64,000 nucleotides of DNA from Pseudoteredinibacter isoporae (GTDB lineage Bacteria > Pseudomonadota > Gammaproteobacteria > Pseudomonadales > Cellvibrionaceae): contig NZ_JAAONY010000001.1 in NCBI RefSeq assembly GCF_011602085.1, positions 248,001 to 312,000 on the forward strand. Direction: 5' to 3'. The notes below the pieces were generated by a model. It was not told where the DNA came from, made no database searches, and saw only the letters and a program-made list of their open reading frames with translations. The position numbers and the translations under genes were made by a program. Shown here one piece after another: positions 60,638 through 64,000 of this stretch (its first letter is position 1; each line of letters opens with the position of its first letter).

Positions 60638-62761
60638 ATGGGAAATTTTGAAAATTCAAACCCGCAGGAACAAAAGCTGCTCATTGCCGATTGGCAGTTC
60701 GATCCTGCCCGCTGTGAGCTTTCGCAGGGCGATAATGTTGTAAAACTGGAGCCCCTGCTGTGCGACTTTTTGCAATATTTGGCAAGTCGAGCAGGACAGA
60801 TTGTTACCCGCGAAGAACTGCTTGAGCATGTTTGGCAGGGCCGTGTGGTCTCAGATGATTCACTGCGCCGGGCCGTGAAAAAGCTGCGACTGGCGCTGGG
60901 CGATGACGCCAGAAATCCGCGCTATATAAAAACCAAGCCGTTGCAGGGCTATATTCTCGTAGCCAAGGTCAGTGAGCAGAAAGTACCGAAAGTTAAATCA
61001 TCGATTGGTCGTTGGCCGCAAATTGCTCTGATCACTTTATTGGCCGCAGGCCTGTATATCGCCCTGGGGAAGCAATGGTTCGAGCAGGGCGCTCCCCAGC
61101 AAGCTGAGAAAACCCCATTAAAGGAAACTGCCCTTACCTCCCTAACGGGATCGGAGATTGAAGGAAGCTTCCATTCCGAGAGCCAGCGATTGCTTTTTAC
61201 CTTGCGTAACCACAGCAATGAAGACCTTCACTTATACACCAAAGATCTCAACAGCTCATTTGTTCAAAAAATAAGCCATGGTGAAGGCAACTTTTATCGA
61301 GGTACCTTTTCTCCGTCCGGCAGGAAGGTTGCGTACAGCCATCAAAGCAATCAGAAGGAGCATCCTGAAATTTACATTGCCGACTACGATCCGGCACTTG
61401 GCCTGAGCAATGTCAAAGCCCTTGGGGTTAGCGATAACACCAATTCACTGAGCAGTTGGTCGGCCGATGGCAAATCCCTGTACTTTTTTTATGAAACCCA
61501 ACACAGCGACCCATGGGAAATCTATCGCTACCGACTCGACAACGGCACCATCGAGCAGGTCACTTATTCCAGTAAACAAGGTTACGGGGCTTTTTATGCG
61601 AAGGAATCCCCGGATGGGCGCTACCTCGCCATTCTCAAAAACCTCGTAGGCCGTCGCTACGCGATAACCTTGATGGACATGCAAACCAACAGTCTGGTGG
61701 CAGAACGCATTCTGAACTTCTTCAGCGACAAGATTTTATGGTTGGATGAGCGCAGCATTGTCAAAACCAAGGACGGAAGCCAGGCAAATTTGGTCATTGG
61801 CAGCTTCAAGGGCGATATCTACTACTACAGTATTGAAGCCGACCGCTTGTGGGAACAAAGTGGTACGGCGCCGGGGCTTAATGATATTTTCTATGACTGT
61901 GGCCCACGCTGTTTCTTTATGCGTCGTCACACCATGAATTATACTGATGTGCTGGAAGTTACAAATCCCTTTATCCCCGCCACCTCAACACCCCGGCTTC
62001 AACTGGAATCCAACAAGGCTGAGTTTCACCCCATCTACAGCCATGACGGTGATGCACTCTTCTACACCCAAAAAGATGAAAACCAGGCCGTTATTGTCCG
62101 GCACAAACTTAATGAAGAGCCACAGAGCCTTTGGACATTTAACCCTCGACACGTTGTCCGCGAGCTGGTGCAAAGCCCCGACCAACGATTTCTGGCGGGG
62201 AGACTGGAAGATCGCTTGTTCTTACTGGATCTCGAAAGCCTTGATCTGAAATTTATCAGCAGTGAGCTTGAAAAGGTCGGCCCGCCATCCTGGAGCCGTG
62301 ACAGCCAAGCAATCTTTTTCTCTCGAATTAAAGAAGACAACAGTGATCTGTACAGCTATCAAATGTCCAATGGAGAAATCCGTTATAAAGAAGGGAATAT
62401 CAGCTACCTGAAACAGCTTGCGGATGGACGAGATTTTCTTATCGATCATGACTTAAAACTCCACCAAGTAGATGGCCAGGGAACAAGACATTTTATCCAG
62501 GCTTTTTCCCATCTAAGCGGCAGCACCTGGCAGATACAAAACAACTATTTGTATTTCAGTGAACCAACTTACGGCAACACCTATCTTGTACAGCTTGATC
62601 TCAACAACAAGCAGAAACGTAAACACCTACTGGCGAAAAGCCCGGACTCTTGGGAATTTCATATACACCCCAAAGGTGATCGACTTCTAATGACTCGATT
62701 CCAGGCAGCGGACAGTGATCTGGTTAAAGTTGAATGGCCTGAGCCGACTCAAGCCAAATAG
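60638..62761 (+). CDS. CadC/ToxR-type membrane-bound regulator with TolB-like propeller
   Basis: A 707-residue one-component regulator. Residues about 15-110 are an OmpR/PhoB-type winged helix (CDFLQYLASRAGQIVTREEL, VSDDSLRRAVKKLRLALG, YIKTKPLQGYIL). One transmembrane helix (about 126-144) is followed by a ~560-residue extracytoplasmic beta-propeller with TolB/WD40-like repeats (FSPSGRKVAYSHQS, WSADGKSLYFFYE, SPDGRYLAILKN, YSHDGDALFYTQ, WSRDSQAIFFSR). The sensor is therefore outside the cytoplasm. It is divergent from the adaptor-RND pump genes, which it probably activates on sensing an exported compound. Confidence 0.88.
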   Translation: MGNFENSNPQEQKLLIADWQFDPARCELSQGDNVVKLEPLLCDFLQYLASRAGQIVTREELLEHVWQGRVVSDDSLRRAVKKLRLALGDDARNPRYIKTKPLQGYILVAKVSEQKVPKVKSSIGRWPQIALITLLAAGLYIALGKQWFEQGAPQQAEKTPLKETALTSLTGSEIEGSFHSESQRLLFTLRNHSNEDLHLYTKDLNSSFVQKISHGEGNFYRGTFSPSGRKVAYSHQSNQKEHPEIYIADYDPALGLSNVKALGVSDNTNSLSSWSADGKSLYFFYETQHSDPWEIYRYRLDNGTIEQVTYSSKQGYGAFYAKESPDGRYLAILKNLVGRRYAITLMDMQTNSLVAERILNFFSDKILWLDERSIVKTKDGSQANLVIGSFKGDIYYYSIEADRLWEQSGTAPGLNDIFYDCGPRCFFMRRHTMNYTDVLEVTNPFIPATSTPRLQLESNKAEFHPIYSHDGDALFYTQKDENQAVIVRHKLNEEPQSLWTFNPRHVVRELVQSPDQRFLAGRLEDRLFLLDLESLDLKFISSELEKVGPPSWSRDSQAIFFSRIKEDNSDLYSYQMSNGEIRYKEGNISYLKQLADGRDFLIDHDLKLHQVDGQGTRHFIQAFSHLSGSTWQIQNNYLYFSEPTYGNTYLVQLDLNNKQKRKHLLAKSPDSWEFHIHPKGDRLLMTRFQAADSDLVKVEWPEPTQAK

Positions 62762-62773
62762 AGCACATAGTTT

Positions 62774-64000
62774 TTATCTCACGATCTGCAAGCTTTCACG
62801 GCTTCGAAACCAGGGCCGGCCAAAACGTTCACCATTGGCCTGGATGATTTCAGCTGTGACCCCTTCTTCATCAACGTTGATCTTCATATAGTTGTTACGG
62901 GTGCAGGCTGTGCGTTTGCCATAGCTAAGATGGCCATGATCTTCTTCGTTCTTGAACTCAAAAAACTCAACGCGATACTCGCTCGCGTCTTCTCGATCTG
63001 CGGGAGCGTCCCGTAACTGTTGCCGAGATTCCAGCAAAGGCCCATCTTCCAACTTGGGCAAAAGCATTTCATTGTCGCTTACCGGTTGTACACCAAAGAC
63101 AATCCAGTTAATAGCGCTGGATATCAAACAGGGCAAAGCAAAATTTTCCTCATCGTCTCGGCGTTTGATCTCCACAATATTGGATAAGTGAATATCGCCG
63201 CTCAAGAAAATAGGCATTGTTGTTATCTCAGGGCAGGTACGGATTTTATCCAGCAGTCTTTTTCTTTGCTCTGGGTATGAGCGCCAGGTGTCATCATGCT
63301 CAAATTCCAATTCATTATCCGGAACCTCTTCTTCATTCTCACCATATCTGGCGTCGGCATTAATATCTGGCGCCAGGGGTACGGGTGACACCACAAATTT
63401 GTAACGTTGCCCATCACCTTGCTTTAGAAATTCAATCAAACGATGATATTGGCCTTCATCACGGAGTATGTTCGCTCCAGCTTGATTAGGGTCAGTTCTT
63501 TCGGAACGCACATCCAAAACCAGAAAATCAGCCAGACCCCAACTGAATTCATAGCCCCAGTGTTCGGGTTTTTCCTGCCACTGGTCCGTACGCTCGGGAT
63601 CCAATACCCTGGCACATTGCCGTAAACCATCAATTTCATCGGCTTCGGCAAAATGTCTTTGGTAACTTCCACTCATGGAATCTTGGTAAGCAAGATACGC
63701 GGTAAGCCCTTGCAACAAGGTTTTTGAATTCTTATAGCCTTCCTGCCCATCGCAATTGGGATCATACAAGTAACCCTTCCAATTATTCTCAATTTCATGA
63801 TCATCAAAAATCCTGAAGGTCGGCATCTGGCCCATGAGCTTTTGGAAGTGCTTTTGTCGATAGTAGGATCGATACTTACGGAAGTAGCCTTGCACTCTCT
63901 GGGGTTTAGATTGACCGACGATCCATGCAGGAAGAATATTCAAACCGTGGGTGCCAGGATGATCGCAATAGACCTGATCTCCCATCAACATCATAAAATC
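62774..64000 (-). CDS. PhoD-type metallophosphatase, 5' end cut by window edge
   Basis: A PhoD-family phosphatase/phosphodiesterase. It runs open from the right edge (frame reads D-F-M-M-L-M-G-D-Q-V-Y-C-D at the cut), so the N-terminal part, including any export signal, is outside the window; 408 residues are seen. Features are GDQVYCDHPG, the metal ligands in IFDDHEIENNWKG, LVLDVRSERTD, VSPVPLAPD and the C-terminal LSGDIHLSNIVEI. PhoD acts on phosphodiesters and phosphomonoesters with Fe/Ca. The M at 63994 is not the start. Convergent with the CadC-type regulator, 12 bases between stops. Confidence 0.88.
   Translation of the reverse strand, partial: DFMMLMGDQVYCDHPGTHGLNILPAWIVGQSKPQRVQGYFRKYRSYYRQKHFQKLMGQMPTFRIFDDHEIENNWKGYLYDPNCDGQEGYKNSKTLLQGLTAYLAYQDSMSGSYQRHFAEADEIDGLRQCARVLDPERTDQWQEKPEHWGYEFSWGLADFLVLDVRSERTDPNQAGANILRDEGQYHRLIEFLKQGDGQRYKFVVSPVPLAPDINADARYGENEEEVPDNELEFEHDDTWRSYPEQRKRLLDKIRTCPEITTMPIFLSGDIHLSNIVEIKRRDDEENFALPCLISSAINWIVFGVQPVSDNEMLLPKLEDGPLLESRQQLRDAPADREDASEYRVEFFEFKNEEDHGHLSYGKRTACTRNNYMKINVDEEGVTAEIIQANGERFGRPWFRSRESLQIVR

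Overview
The window is chromosomal DNA of a gammaproteobacterium, probably a marine member of the Cellvibrionales/Spongiibacteraceae-Oceanospirillales range. The evidence is conserved gene order: ygfB-pepP-ubiH-ubiI beside zapA-6S RNA-fau; cyaY divergent from lptM-lysA-dapF-DUF484-xerC-HAD; a SutA-like gene beside glnK-amtB; and ubiK-comM-rep. The genus is an inference; no 16S gene is present.

Layout. 1-3421: a membrane-protein gene cut by the left edge, a sodium:alanine/glycine symporter, a 38-residue membrane protein behind an FNR-type box, and an XRE/MmyB-like regulator. 3513-8651: a glycosyltransferase, methyltransferase and prenyltransferase-like gene train, a MarR-methyltransferase fusion with a 22-bp palindrome at its start, and another methyltransferase. 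8868-12748: three paralogous secreted proteins with a mid-protein exosortase-H-like sorting signal and a four-cysteine C-terminus, interspersed with a thioesterase, a hexapeptide acyltransferase and a sterol-desaturase-family enzyme; then an Nramp-like transporter lacking the usual metal ligands. 14165-32741 is mostly core metabolism and housekeeping: ubiquinone hydroxylases, pepP, cell division, 6S RNA, folate, serine, nucleoside, fatty acid, lysine and peptidoglycan functions, and XerC.

32755-36808 is a nitrogen module: porin, glnK, amtB, glnK, with a recognisable sigma-54 promoter and upstream NtrC-like sites, plus a SutA-like gene and a heptamer tandem repeat. 36809-40874 carries ubiK, comM and rep. 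41033-44021 is a five-gene train (BlaI-type repressor, M56 membrane protease, HupE/UreJ-type membrane protein, anchored periplasmic protein, DUF6488-like protein) that looks like a self-contained sensing and metal or stress response unit. 44574-47231 has a c5-type cytochrome and AraC-AzlC-AzlD.

47433-53259 is an accessory catabolic block: desaturase, amidohydrolase, HCCA-isomerase-like DsbA-fold protein, GST, TetR, SDR and PaaX-like regulator. A tRNA-Arg(CCG) follows, then a hipBA module with three operator-like repeats, a single-cysteine DsbA-like protein, an RND pump with its adaptor, a divergent CadC-type membrane-bound regulator with a TolB-like propeller, and a PhoD-type phosphatase cut by the right edge.

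Several starts were moved from the longest open frame on ribosome-binding-site evidence. Two small genes (2327-2443 and lptM at 28106-28237) and both edge-truncated genes were read directly from the sequence. Family assignments are by pattern recognition, without database searches.
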